Assembly (NCBI RefSeq): GCF_004962245.1
Contig: NZ_SUHQ01000018.1
Span: 84,014 to 148,013 of the forward strand
DNA: 64,000 nt
Reading direction: 5' to 3'
Source: Mesorhizobium sp.
GTDB lineage: Bacteria; Pseudomonadota; Alphaproteobacteria; Rhizobiales; Rhizobiaceae
Part shown: piece by piece, positions 1 through 9,339 of the stretch
Position numbering within the stretch: position 1 is the first letter of the stretch
Layout of the letters: each line of letters begins with the position of its first letter
Translations under genes and position numbers: made by a program
The notes under the pieces: model-generated
Databases searched by the model: none
The model's input: the letters and a program-made list of their open reading frames with translations, nothing else
What the model was told of the DNA's origin: nothing

Positions 1-360
1 GTAGCCGACGATCGTGATCGTATCGATGGCGTTGGCGCGCAACCAGTCCTCGAGGTCCGTACCGGTGAAGGCGCTCGGCAAGGTCTTTTCGACATAATGA
101 TCACGGCTTCGCCTTGATATCTCGGGATGCAATTCGGCGCCGTGGCTGCCCTTGGCGAAAACCGGTGACGTTTCGGGAGCCAATTGCTTGATGACCACGA
201 CCTTGACGCCTGCCTCGGCGGCCGCGTCCATTGCTCGTGCCGCGTTGACCACGCTGTCGCGAAACGGCGGATACTGGATGGCGAGGTTGCCGCCGTCATA
301 GTCGTTCTGGATGTCGACGACGATGAGGGCGCGGCGTGGTGCTTTGGCTGGCTCCGACAT
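1..360 (-). CDS. Isochorismatase-family cysteine hydrolase (C-terminus cut by the window edge)
   Basis: Reverse-strand reading from ATG at 360 gives MSEPAKAPRRALIVVDIQNDYDGGNLA..., with the typical ALIVVDIQND motif; runs off the window start. Confidence 0.85.
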   Translation of the reverse strand, partial: MSEPAKAPRRALIVVDIQNDYDGGNLAIQYPPFRDSVVNAARAMDAAAEAGVKVVVIKQLAPETSPVFAKGSHGAELHPEISRRSRDHYVEKTLPSAFTGTDLEDWLRANAIDTITIVGY

Positions 361-428
361 GGCGTTTTTCCTTTCCCGTTTGGCTTCGATTGGTCGAGGA
401 TAGCCCTGCCGCCAGATTGCAAAAGTGG

Positions 429-457
429 CCCAATTGACATTATTCGAAAGAATTGGG
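429..457. promoter_or_regulatory. Inverted repeat CCCAATT-N15-AATTGGG in the divergent promoter
   Basis: Perfect 7-bp arms between the divergent hydrolase and the GlxA-type regulator gene. Confidence 0.5.
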
Positions 458-487
458 ACAATCAGCGCCTAGCCCTTTGGTGCTTCC

Positions 488-1474
488 ATGGCCGATCCGA
501 TCGTTGCCGCCATCGCCTTCGATGGCATCAGTCCGTTCCACCTTTCCGTGCCATGCCTTGTGTTCGGCGAGGATCGCGCCGCACTTGGCCTGCCGCGCTT
601 CGATTTCCGGGTCTGTGGGATCGAGAACGGACCGATCCGCACCGATGCCGGGCTGACCATAAGCGTTCCTCATGACCTCTCCATCCTCGATGACGCCGAC
701 ATCGTCATCGTGCCAAGCTGGAAAGAGCTGGAGAATCCTCCCCCGGCCGCCCTGACCGAGACGCTGCATCGCGCGCATCGGCGCGGCGCGCTGATCGTCG
801 GGCTCTGCCTCGGAACCTTCGCCATCGCCGCGACTGGCTTGCTTTCAGGCCGAAGGGCGACAACGCACTGGGCCTATACCGAACAGCTGCAGACGCTTTA
901 TCCCGACATCACCGTCGACGCGGACGTGCTTTACATCGACAATGGCGATGTCGTGACTTCGGCCGGCGTCGCCGCCGGACTTGACTGCTGTCTCCACATC
1001 GTACGGGCCCGGTATGGCGCGGAGGCAGCACTCCGGCTCGCCCGGCAGATCGTCCTGTCTCCCCATCGGCAAGGCGGGCAGGCGCAGTTCATAGAACGTC
1101 CCATCGCCAGGACCGGGAATGCGGACCGCTTCACACAGGCTCTCGACACGGTGCGCAAGACGCTGGGCGAGACGCACAGCCTGGACAGCGTCGCCGACGC
1201 CGCCGGCCTCACCCGCCGGACTTTCACGCGCCGCTTCCAAAAATCGATCGGCACCAGTTTCGGCGACTGGCTGATCGACCAGCGCGTCGCGCTGGCGCAG
1301 CGGCTGCTGGAAGCGACGGAGAAATCGATGGATATGGTCGCCTTCGAGGCCGGTTTCGGCAGCACCACCTCGCTGCGCCAGCATTTCGCGGCGCGGCTTA
1401 AAACCTCGCCGGTGCAGTATCGGCGCGAATTCTCGAAGAGCGCCGATCAGGACGCGCACGCCGCCTCGCGCTGA
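488..1474 (+). CDS. GlxA-type transcriptional regulator (DJ-1/PfpI domain plus AraC HTH)
   Basis: VGLCLGTFAIAATGLLSGRRATTHW (DJ-1/PfpI-like) and C-terminal AraC HTH DAAGLTRRTFTRRFQKSIGTSFGDWL. Confidence 0.9.
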   Translation: MADPIVAAIAFDGISPFHLSVPCLVFGEDRAALGLPRFDFRVCGIENGPIRTDAGLTISVPHDLSILDDADIVIVPSWKELENPPPAALTETLHRAHRRGALIVGLCLGTFAIAATGLLSGRRATTHWAYTEQLQTLYPDITVDADVLYIDNGDVVTSAGVAAGLDCCLHIVRARYGAEAALRLARQIVLSPHRQGGQAQFIERPIARTGNADRFTQALDTVRKTLGETHSLDSVADAAGLTRRTFTRRFQKSIGTSFGDWLIDQRVALAQRLLEATEKSMDMVAFEAGFGSTTSLRQHFAARLKTSPVQYRREFSKSADQDAHAASR

Positions 1475-1483
1475 TCTGGATGC

Positions 1484-2074
1484 TCAGCCGCGCTTCACCG
1501 GTCGCGCCGGGTTGCCGACCACCGTGGTGTTTGCCTCCACGTCGCGCGTTACCACGGCACCCGCGCCGACGATGGCGCCGTCGCCAATGCTGATCCCGCC
1601 GAGGATGACCGCGCTGCCGCCGATCCACGCGCCGTCGCCGATCTCGACCGGCTTGGCGATCTCCAGCCCCGCCTGTCGGCCCGCTGCCTCCTTGTGGTGC
1701 TCGGCGCAATATATCTGCACGTTGGGGCCGAGCAGCGTTCCCTTGCCGATGCGGACTGGCGCCGTATCGAGAATGGTGCAGCCTGCATTGAGGAAGACAC
1801 CGTCGCCGAGAAAGAGATTGAAGCCATAGGCGCAGTGGAACGGCGCCTCGATCCGGGCGCCCTCGCCCGCAGCGCCGAGCAGCGACTTCAGCGCTGGTCC
1901 GATATCGCCACGTTGCCGGGGCGGCAGCGAATTATGCTCGAACACCGCGTCACGCGCGACGAGGCGTAGCGCCTCCAGTTCCGGGTCGAGGCAAGTGTAC
2001 CACTCGCCCGCCGCCATTTTTGTGCGTTCGCTTCCGGCCATGGCGGCGCCTCCTGTCTTACCATGCTGTATCAA
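1484..2074 (-). CDS. Sugar O-acetyltransferase (maltose acetyltransferase/NodL-like, hexapeptide repeat)
   Basis: Mac N-terminus (MAAGEWYTCLDPELEALR) and left-handed beta-helix hexapeptides (IGDGAWIGGSAVILGGISIGDGAIVGAGAVVTRDV). Confidence 0.9.
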   Translation of the reverse strand: MIQHGKTGGAAMAGSERTKMAAGEWYTCLDPELEALRLVARDAVFEHNSLPPRQRGDIGPALKSLLGAAGEGARIEAPFHCAYGFNLFLGDGVFLNAGCTILDTAPVRIGKGTLLGPNVQIYCAEHHKEAAGRQAGLEIAKPVEIGDGAWIGGSAVILGGISIGDGAIVGAGAVVTRDVEANTTVVGNPARPVKRG

Positions 2075-2202
2075 CGTGGTGTCAAAGCACAGTCCATAAA
2101 AATCGGGTAACGCCAGAGATCACAGGCTCTGGTTAAATACCGCGCCTATGCTAGCCTGCTCCTGCAGGGTTGTCCTGAGCCCTGCTGTTGAGGGGATCAA
2201 GC

Positions 2203-2664
2203 ATGCTGTACATTCTTGCGCTTCTGATTGGCGTCGTCGCCGGCCTTCGTGCCATGACCGCGCCCGCTGCCGTCGCCTGGGGCGCCTATCTCGGCTGGCT
2301 GCCGGTCGCTGGTACCTGGGCTGGTTTCATGGGGCACTGGATCGCCGTCGGCATCTTCACCATCCTGGCCATCGTCGAACTGGTCACCGACCAGTTGCCG
2401 TCGACGCCGAGCCGCAAGGTGCCGCAGCAGCTCGGCGCGCGCATCGTCATGGGCGCCTTCACCGGCGCGGTGATCGGCGCGACCGGCGGCGCCACCATCG
2501 GCGGCCTGATCGCCGGCGCCATCGGCGCGGTGATCGGCACGCTGGGCGGCGCCGAGCTACGCAAACGCCTGGCCGCTACCTTCGGCAAGGACCCGCCCGC
2601 CGCCTTCATCGAGGACGCAGTGGCAATCGTCGGCGGCCTTCTCATCGTGGCGGCCGTGGCATGA
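2203..2664 (+). CDS. DUF4126-like small membrane protein
   Basis: MLYILALLIGVVAGLRAMTAPAAVAWGAYLGW..., Gly-rich hydrophobic segments typical of the family. Confidence 0.75.
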   Translation: MLYILALLIGVVAGLRAMTAPAAVAWGAYLGWLPVAGTWAGFMGHWIAVGIFTILAIVELVTDQLPSTPSRKVPQQLGARIVMGAFTGAVIGATGGATIGGLIAGAIGAVIGTLGGAELRKRLAATFGKDPPAAFIEDAVAIVGGLLIVAAVA

Positions 2665-4037
2665 CGGCAAAGACATTCGACGCCATCATCATCGGCGCCG
2701 GACAGGCCGGCCCGTCGCTCGCCGGCCGGCTGACGGCAGCCGGCATGAGCGTGGCGCTGATCGAACGGAAACTGGTCGGCGGCACCTGCGTCAACACCGG
2801 CTGCATGCCGACCAAGGCCATGGTGGCAAGCGCCTATGCCGCACATCTGGCCCGTCGCGCCGCCGACTACGGCGTGACGCTCTCCGGTCCGGTCGGCGTC
2901 GACTACAAGGCGATCAAGGCGCGCAAGGACAAGGTGTCGAACGACGCCCGCGGCAACCTCGAAAGCTGGATTGCCGGCATGGACAAATGCGCGCTCTATC
3001 GCGGCCATGCGCGCTTCGAATCGGCCAACAGCGTGCGTGTCGGCGCCGATCTGCTGAGCGCCGAGAAGATCTTCCTCAACACCGGCGGCCGCGCCTCGGT
3101 GCCCGACCTGCCCGGTGTCAACGACATTTCGTACCTGACCAATTCGTCGATGATGGATCTCGACGAGTTGCCGCGCCACCTCATAGTCGTCGGCGGCAGC
3201 TACATCTCGCTCGAATTCGCGCAGATGTTCCGCCGTTTCGGTTCAGAGGTCACGGTGATCGAAAAGAGCCCACGGCTGATCGGCCGCGAGGACGAGGATG
3301 TCTCAGCCGCCATCCTGTCCATTCTCGAAAACGAAGCCATCACCGTCCATCTCGGCGCCGACGACATACGCTTTGTCAAACATGGCAACGACATCGCCGT
3401 GACTTTCTCCGCCGGCAAGGCGGCGGCGGTCGGCTCGCATGTGCTGCTGGCAGTAGGCCGGACGCCCAACACCGACGATCTCGACCTCAACAGGGCCGGC
3501 GTCGAGGTCGACAAACGCGGCTTCATCGTCGTCGACGACCAATTGCGCGCCAGCGTGCCCGGCATCTGGGCGATGGGCGACTGCAACGGCAAGGGCGCCT
3601 TCACCCACACCTCCTACAACGACTACGAGATCGTTGCCGCCAATCTGCTCGACAACGATCAGCGCAAGGTGAGCGACCGCATCGAGGCCTATGCCCTCTA
3701 TATCGATCCGCCGCTCGGCCGCTGCGGCATGACCGAAGCGGCGGTAAGAAAATCCGGCCGTCGCGCGCTTGTCGGCCAGCGGCCGATGACCCGCGTCGGC
3801 CGCGCCGTCGAGAAAGGCGAGACGCAAGGTTTCATGAAGATCCTGGTCGACGCCGACACCAAGGAAATCCTCGGCTGTTCGGTGCTCGGCCCCGGCGGCG
3901 ACGAGGCGATACACTGCGTGCTCGACCTGATGTACGCCAAGGCGCCGATTAGCACGCTGGCGCGGGCGATGCATATCCATCCCAACGTCTCGGAACTCCT
4001 GCCCACCATCGCCCAGGAGCTGAAGCCGCTGGCATAG
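2661..4037 (+). CDS. FAD-dependent pyridine nucleotide-disulphide oxidoreductase (mercuric reductase-like)
   Basis: GAGQAGPSLAGRL Rossmann motif, GGTCVNTGCMPTKAMVAS redox site, C-terminal dimerisation domain. ATG at 2661 overlaps the upstream stop; the track ORF start at 2148 is in-frame readthrough. Confidence 0.9.
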   Translation: MTAKTFDAIIIGAGQAGPSLAGRLTAAGMSVALIERKLVGGTCVNTGCMPTKAMVASAYAAHLARRAADYGVTLSGPVGVDYKAIKARKDKVSNDARGNLESWIAGMDKCALYRGHARFESANSVRVGADLLSAEKIFLNTGGRASVPDLPGVNDISYLTNSSMMDLDELPRHLIVVGGSYISLEFAQMFRRFGSEVTVIEKSPRLIGREDEDVSAAILSILENEAITVHLGADDIRFVKHGNDIAVTFSAGKAAAVGSHVLLAVGRTPNTDDLDLNRAGVEVDKRGFIVVDDQLRASVPGIWAMGDCNGKGAFTHTSYNDYEIVAANLLDNDQRKVSDRIEAYALYIDPPLGRCGMTEAAVRKSGRRALVGQRPMTRVGRAVEKGETQGFMKILVDADTKEILGCSVLGPGGDEAIHCVLDLMYAKAPISTLARAMHIHPNVSELLPTIAQELKPLA

Positions 4038-4149
4038 GCCGGGCGCAGGCCGGGCAACTCGTTGCGCCCATAGCCCCGCGGACTGGACCAATCGACAGCG
4101 TATTGGGGAAAGGGCATGTGTTCGGCCTCTTTTTCCTGGAGGCATTCCC

Positions 4150-5238
4150 ATGCAGAAATCGATCGAGCGCATCGCCGGCGACACCGAGGGCGTTTCCTAC
4201 GAATTCCCGGTGTTCCGCTTCGAAGGGTTCCGCTTCGAAGGAGCGGACAAGGCGGCACCGTCAGCCTATCTGCAGGCAGCGCTTCATGCCGGCGAACTGC
4301 CGGGCGTCGTTGCCATCGACGCGCTGGTGCCGATGCTTGAAAAGGCGGAGGCCGAAGGTCGCATCAAGGGCAATATCACCATCGTGCCCCAGGCCAATCC
4401 GATCGGCCGCGCCCAGTATCATTTCGGCGAGCATCAGGGCCGTTTCCACTTGGGCACGCGCACCAACTTCAACCGCGGCTTTCCGCTATTGGCCGCGCCG
4501 GACACGGCACTCTTGCCGGACACCACGCTTGGCACGGCCGACCAGCGGCTAAAGACCCGGCTGCTGCAATTGTCGATCGGCCACGACATCGTCCTTGACC
4601 TGCATTGCGACGACGAGGGCCTCGCCTATCTCTACGTCCACGCCAGCATGTGGCCGGCGATGGCCGATTGTGCGGCGGCCATGGCCGTCGATGCGGTGGT
4701 GCTGTGGGAAGAGGACACCGACGGCACTTTCGAAGGCGCCTCGATCATGCCGTATCTGAAGGCCCCGGCCGAAGTGGCGCGGTTTGACCGGCGCGTCGCC
4801 ACCACGGTCGAGTATCGCGGCATACTCGATGTCGACGGCGCTCTCGCCGGCTCCGACGCCAAAGGGCTCTATCGGCTGCTGGTGGCGCGCGGTGTGATCC
4901 AGGATCAGGCCTCGCCCGCGCCCAGCGGCTTTACCGGCCCCAGCTCTTTTACCGGTATCGTCGCACCGCTCGAGAACATCGATATGATGCCGGCGCCCCG
5001 GGCGGGCGCGGTCCTTTACGACGTGAAACCCGGCGACCGTGTGGCAAAGGGCGCGCTGCTCGCCACCATCGTCCATGCGCCGGGCGAGGCCGGCGGCCGC
5101 ACGCAGGTGTTCGCACCGCAGGCGGGTGTCATCCTGACACGGCGTTCCCGGCGCATCATCCGCGTCGGCGAGGACCTGCTGAAGCTGGTCGGAGACAAGA
5201 AGAGTGCCGATGCACGGTCGGGGACCCTGGAGGACTGA
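4150..5238 (+). CDS. Succinylglutamate desuccinylase/aspartoacylase family zinc carboxypeptidase-like protein
   Basis: AALHAGELPGVVAIDALV, DLHCDDEG metal-binding motifs and C-terminal biotinyl-like domain. Confidence 0.85.
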   Translation: MQKSIERIAGDTEGVSYEFPVFRFEGFRFEGADKAAPSAYLQAALHAGELPGVVAIDALVPMLEKAEAEGRIKGNITIVPQANPIGRAQYHFGEHQGRFHLGTRTNFNRGFPLLAAPDTALLPDTTLGTADQRLKTRLLQLSIGHDIVLDLHCDDEGLAYLYVHASMWPAMADCAAAMAVDAVVLWEEDTDGTFEGASIMPYLKAPAEVARFDRRVATTVEYRGILDVDGALAGSDAKGLYRLLVARGVIQDQASPAPSGFTGPSSFTGIVAPLENIDMMPAPRAGAVLYDVKPGDRVAKGALLATIVHAPGEAGGRTQVFAPQAGVILTRRSRRIIRVGEDLLKLVGDKKSADARSGTLED

Positions 5239-5331
5239 GACTCAAGCCCTTCCCTAGGCCCTTCGCCCCTCCCCTGGCCCTTCATTGAATCCAGTTGCGC
5301 GGCCGCTCAATCGCCGCTATTGGAATCGCCC

Positions 5332-5376
5332 ATGAACATGCGCTCGATCAAGACCGTTTGGTGGTGGGCTCGCTGA
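5332..5376 (+). CDS. trpL: trp operon leader peptide MNMRSIKTVWWWAR
   Basis: 14-codon ORF with three consecutive Trp codons 123 bp upstream of trpE(G); ends WWWAR, like rhizobial TrpL peptides. Confidence 0.9.
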   Translation: MNMRSIKTVWWWAR

Positions 5377-5378
5377 CA

Positions 5379-5452
5379 GCGGCCTGTTCGAACGCGTGCG
5401 CGTGAAAATAGAAGGTGGCCGCAACGGAATGTCCGGGCGGCCATTTGTTTTT
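5379..5452 (+). promoter_or_regulatory. trp transcription attenuator (antiterminator plus intrinsic terminator)
   Basis: GCGGCC (5379-5384) can pair with GGCCGC (5417-5422). The same GGCCGC pairs with GCGGCC (5437-5442) in hairpin TGGCCGCAACGGAATGTCCGGGCGGCCA, followed by TTTGTTTTT. Confidence 0.88.
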
Positions 5453-5498
5453 CTAGGCATTCCCGGGTCCGTTGCCCAATACGCTGATGGAGACGGCA

Positions 5499-7688
5499 AT
5501 GACGACGAAAATTCTGGAGAACGGGGCGGAGCGCTTCGTCACGGCCGGTGGCGTGGCGATTACCCGCGAGCGCCACGACCGGCCTTACGAAGGCGCGATC
5601 GACGCCTATATCGACGGCCTGAATGCGCGCCGTGGCGCCGTGTTTTCCTCGAATTACGAATATCCCGGCCGCTACACGCGCTGGGACACCGCCATCATCG
5701 ACCCACCGCTGGTGATCTCGGCGCGCGGCCGCGCCATGCGCATCGAGGCGCTGAACAGCCGTGGCGAGGTGCTTTTGCCGGTGATCGGCAAGGCGCTCGG
5801 CGGGCTTGACGACGTGACGATCGCCGAGACGTCGAAGAGACTGATCCGCCTCGACGTGGCCGAGCCCAGCCGCGTCTTCACCGAAGAGGAACGCAGCCGC
5901 GTTCCCTCCGTCTTCACCGTCCTGCGCGCCATCACCGCCTTGTTCAGGACGGAGGAAGACGCCAATCTCGGGCTCTACGGCGCCTTCGGCTACGATCTCG
6001 CCTTCCAGTTCGACCCGGTCGACTACAAGCTCGAGCGCGAACGAAGCCAGCGCGATCTTGTGCTGTTCCTGCCCGACGAGATTTTGGTCGTCGACCACTA
6101 TTCGACCAAGGCCTGGACCGACCGCTACGACTATTCGGGCGACGGGTTTTCGACGGAAGGCCTGCCGCGCGACGAAATCGTCGAGCCGTTCAAGACAGCC
6201 GACCGCATCCCGCCGCGCGGCGACCATGAGCCCGGCGAATATGCCAATCTGGTGCGCAAGGCGATGGAGAGTTTCAAACGCGGCGACCTGTTCGAAGTCG
6301 TGCCCGGCCAGATGTTCTACGAGCGCTGCGAGACGCCGCCCTCCGACATCTCCCGCAAGCTGAAGACCATCAACCCCTCACCCTATTCCTTCTTCATCAA
6401 CCTCGGCGAAGGCGAATATCTGATCGGCGCCTCGCCCGAAATGTTCGTGCGCGTCAACGGCCGCCGAGTCGAGACCTGCCCGATCTCCGGCACGATCAAG
6501 CGCGGCGACGACGCCATTTCCGATAGCGAGCAGATCCTGAAGCTGCTCAATTCGAAGAAGGACGAATCCGAGCTGACCATGTGCTCGGACGTCGACCGCA
6601 ACGACAAGTCGAGGGTCTGCGACCCGGGCTCTGTGCGCGTCATCGGCCGCCGTCAGATCGAGATGTATTCACGGCTGATCCACACCGTCGACCACATCGA
6701 GGGACGGCTGCGCGAAGGCATGGACGCCTTCGACGCGTTCCTGTCGCATGCCTGGGCGGTCACCGTCACCGGCGCGCCGAAATTATGGGCCATGCGCTTC
6801 ATCGAACAGAACGAGAAGAGCCCGCGCGCCTGGTATGGCGGAGCGATCGGCATGGTCAATTTCAACGGCGACATGAACACCGGCCTGACGCTTCGCACCA
6901 TTCGCATCAAGGACGGCATCGCCGAGGTGCGCGCCGGCGCCACGCTGCTCTTCGACAGTATTCCCGAGGAAGAAGAAGCTGAAACCGAACTGAAGGCATC
7001 CGCCATGCTCTCCGCCATCCGCGACGCCAAATCAGGCAATACCGCCGAAACCGAACGCAGCACCGCGCGCGTCGGCGACGGCGTCAACATCCTGCTGGTC
7101 GACCATGAAGACTCCTTCGTCCACACGCTGGCCAACTATTTCCGCCAGACCGGCGCCAATGTCTCGACCGTGCGCACACCTGTGCCGGACGAGGTCTTCG
7201 ACCGGCTGAAGCCAAACCTGGTCGTGCTGTCGCCCGGCCCCGGCACGCCGAAGGACTTCGACTGCGCTGCCACCATCAAACGGGCCCGCGCGCGCGACCT
7301 GCCGATCTTCGGCGTCTGCCTCGGCCTGCAGGCGCTGGCCGAAGCCTATGGCGGGGAACTGCGCCAACTGCACGTGCCGATGCATGGCAAGCCGTCGCGC
7401 ATCCGCGTGTCGAAGCCGGGCATCATCTTTTCCGGCCTGCCCAAGGAGGTGACGGTCGGCCGCTATCACTCGATCTTCGCCGATCCGGTGCGCTTGCCCG
7501 ACGACTTCATCGTCACGGCCGAGACGGAAGAAGGTGTCATCATGGCCTTCGAGCACCGCAAGGAGCCGATCGCCGCGGTGCAGTTCCATCCGGAATCGAT
7601 CATGACGCTCGGCCACAATGCCGGCATGCGCATCATCGAGAACATCGTTGCGCATCTGCCGCGCAAGGCCAGCGAGAAGGCGGCTTAG
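5499..7688 (+). CDS. trpE(G): Fused anthranilate synthase, components I and II
   Basis: TrpE core ([35 protein letters not shown]) fused to a glutamine amidotransferase ([38 protein letters not shown]). Confidence 0.95.
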   Translation: MTTKILENGAERFVTAGGVAITRERHDRPYEGAIDAYIDGLNARRGAVFSSNYEYPGRYTRWDTAIIDPPLVISARGRAMRIEALNSRGEVLLPVIGKALGGLDDVTIAETSKRLIRLDVAEPSRVFTEEERSRVPSVFTVLRAITALFRTEEDANLGLYGAFGYDLAFQFDPVDYKLERERSQRDLVLFLPDEILVVDHYSTKAWTDRYDYSGDGFSTEGLPRDEIVEPFKTADRIPPRGDHEPGEYANLVRKAMESFKRGDLFEVVPGQMFYERCETPPSDISRKLKTINPSPYSFFINLGEGEYLIGASPEMFVRVNGRRVETCPISGTIKRGDDAISDSEQILKLLNSKKDESELTMCSDVDRNDKSRVCDPGSVRVIGRRQIEMYSRLIHTVDHIEGRLREGMDAFDAFLSHAWAVTVTGAPKLWAMRFIEQNEKSPRAWYGGAIGMVNFNGDMNTGLTLRTIRIKDGIAEVRAGATLLFDSIPEEEEAETELKASAMLSAIRDAKSGNTAETERSTARVGDGVNILLVDHEDSFVHTLANYFRQTGANVSTVRTPVPDEVFDRLKPNLVVLSPGPGTPKDFDCAATIKRARARDLPIFGVCLGLQALAEAYGGELRQLHVPMHGKPSRIRVSKPGIIFSGLPKEVTVGRYHSIFADPVRLPDDFIVTAETEEGVIMAFEHRKEPIAAVQFHPESIMTLGHNAGMRIIENIVAHLPRKASEKAA

Positions 7689-7693
7689 CCACC

Positions 7694-8641
7694 ATGGCCG
7701 AAACGGAAAACAGGACAGCGACCGCAGCAAACGCGGCCGCCAAGCGCAAGATCGCGCGCCTCGCCTTCTGGTCGATCGTCATCGCCTTCCTGGTAATGGG
7801 ACTGAAGTTTGTTGCCTGGCGGATCACCGGCTCTGTCGCCCTCTATTCCGACGCGCTGGAATCCATCGTCAACGTCATCACCGCGACCGCCGCTCTCTGG
7901 GCGATCCGCATCAGCCATAAACCGGCCGACAGCGACCACCCGTTCGGTCATCACAAGGCCGAGTATTTCTCCGCGGTACTTGAGGGTGTGCTGATCGTCG
8001 TGGCAGCGCTGCTGATCATAGCCAAGGTGTGGCAGTCGCTGCAGAACCCGGCACCGCTCGAACAGCCTTGGGAAGGCTTGACGATTAACGCCGTCGCGGC
8101 TCTCGTCAACGCAATATGGGCTTTCCTGCTGATCCGCAACGGCCGCGCCAAACGTTCGCCGGCGCTGGTCGCCGACGGCCAGCACATCATGACCGACGTG
8201 CTGACTTCGGTCGGTGTCATCGTGGGCCTTGTCGCCGCAGTGATGACCGGCTGGCAAATCCTCGACCCGTTGCTTGCGCTCCTCGTAGCGGTGAACATTC
8301 TCTACCAGGGCTGGAAGCTTACTGGAGAATCGCTAAGCGGCCTCATGGACCGCGCCGTCGACACGCGGGAACACATGCACATCCGCGACATCATCTCGGC
8401 CAATTGCAAGGGGGCGCTGGAGGTCCATGATTTGAAGACGCGCATCGCCGGCCGCGCCACCTTCATCGAATTCCACCTGGTCGTCGACGCCGATATGTCG
8501 GTTGGCGCCAGCCACGTCATCTGTGACCGCATCGAGGACGCGCTGAAGGCAGAAATCCCCTCGGTTCGCGTCACCATCCATGTCGAGCCCGACGATGAGG
8601 CAAAGCTGCCCAAGGGCACAACGGCCGTGCCGTTCGCGTGA
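7694..8641 (+). CDS. Cation diffusion facilitator (CDF) family transporter
   Basis: SVALYSDALESIVNVITA, DHPFGHHKAEYFSAV, typical CDF metal-site and TM pattern. Confidence 0.92.
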   Translation: MAETENRTATAANAAAKRKIARLAFWSIVIAFLVMGLKFVAWRITGSVALYSDALESIVNVITATAALWAIRISHKPADSDHPFGHHKAEYFSAVLEGVLIVVAALLIIAKVWQSLQNPAPLEQPWEGLTINAVAALVNAIWAFLLIRNGRAKRSPALVADGQHIMTDVLTSVGVIVGLVAAVMTGWQILDPLLALLVAVNILYQGWKLTGESLSGLMDRAVDTREHMHIRDIISANCKGALEVHDLKTRIAGRATFIEFHLVVDADMSVGASHVICDRIEDALKAEIPSVRVTIHVEPDDEAKLPKGTTAVPFA

Positions 8642-8674
8642 GGCGATTCACCAAGTTGAGGCGATTCACCAAGT
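8639..8674. repeat. 18-bp perfect tandem duplication (TGAGGCGATTCACCAAGT x2)
   Basis: Direct reading; spans the stop codons of the converging CDF and vapC genes. Confidence 0.95.
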
Positions 8675-9051
8675 CTCGATTGTGAGGTTTTTGATCCGCT
8701 CGAATTCCCGTACATTGCGGGTTATTAGCGTGAGGTGCCGGGCACGCGCCTGCCCACCAATCAGCGCATCATAGGGACCAATCGGGGTCCCGACGTTGCA
8801 AGCGTTGCCCGAATCTCGCCGGCATGCCTTGCATCTTCCCGATCGAATTCGAGTACCGGGAACCGGAGCGCTTCGATGCGCGCCAGATTGTCGGCCTTTC
8901 GCCGGCTCTTTTGAGCACCGTAGTAGAATTCGTGCACGACAATGGCCGAAAGTGCGAAATCCTGCGGCCTGTGTGGCTTGAGCCGCGCCTGCAGATCTGC
9001 GTCGCCTTTCATGATCGCGATGACGGCATTGGTATCGAGCAGATAGATCAC
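8666..9051 (-). pseudogene. vapC: VapC-family PIN-domain toxin, frameshifted
   Basis: N-terminal part MIYLLDTNAVIAIMKGDADLQ... (ORF 8761-9051) and C-terminal part GTPIGPYDALIGGQARARHLTLITRNVREFERIKNLTIETW (frame of ORF 8666-9121) are in different frames; about 1 nt is missing near the TCGGGACCCC tract. Confidence 0.85.
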
Positions 9052-9293
9052 TTGAAAACGTCATCCAAAGCGGGCCGGTCCTGCTCAGCTGGACGTTCCA
9101 GTGCTGCCTCGGCGAAATCATCGTCGAGCGGGCCTATCACCTGGTCGAGCCAGGCCCAGTCCTCCGCGAGCGGTTCGAGAATTATACTCTGGCCATGGCG
9201 GCGAATCGAAACCTCATCGGTTTCGAAACGGAATTCCTTTGGCAGCCGCACCGCCTGCGAGCGGCCTGACCAGAACGCCTTCGCTTTTTCCAT
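9048..9293 (-). CDS. vapB: VapB-family antitoxin
   Basis: MEKAKAFWSGRSQAVRLPKEFRFETDEVSIRRHGQSIILEP, a classical AbrB/VapB N-terminus; overlaps the vapC start. Confidence 0.92.
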   Translation of the reverse strand: MEKAKAFWSGRSQAVRLPKEFRFETDEVSIRRHGQSIILEPLAEDWAWLDQVIGPLDDDFAEAALERPAEQDRPALDDVFK

Positions 9294-9311
9294 CGTACCA
9301 ATCCCCTCAAC

Positions 9312-9334
9312 GGTATATGGCAAAGATATATACC
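9312..9334. promoter_or_regulatory. Candidate VapBC operator, GGTATAT-N9-ATATACC
   Basis: Perfect 7-bp inverted repeat immediately upstream of vapB. Confidence 0.6.
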
Positions 9335-9339
9335 ATCTC

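Noticed and set aside
2113-2132. Hairpin CCAGAG-N8-CTCTGG upstream of the DUF4126-like gene
   Set aside because: Short arms, no T-tract and no clear regulatory context.
2987-3952. Long + strand ORF of 321 aa inside the oxidoreductase gene
   Set aside because: Arg/His-rich, no domain, fully overlapped by a convincing FAD oxidoreductase; a typical GC-rich alternate-frame artefact.
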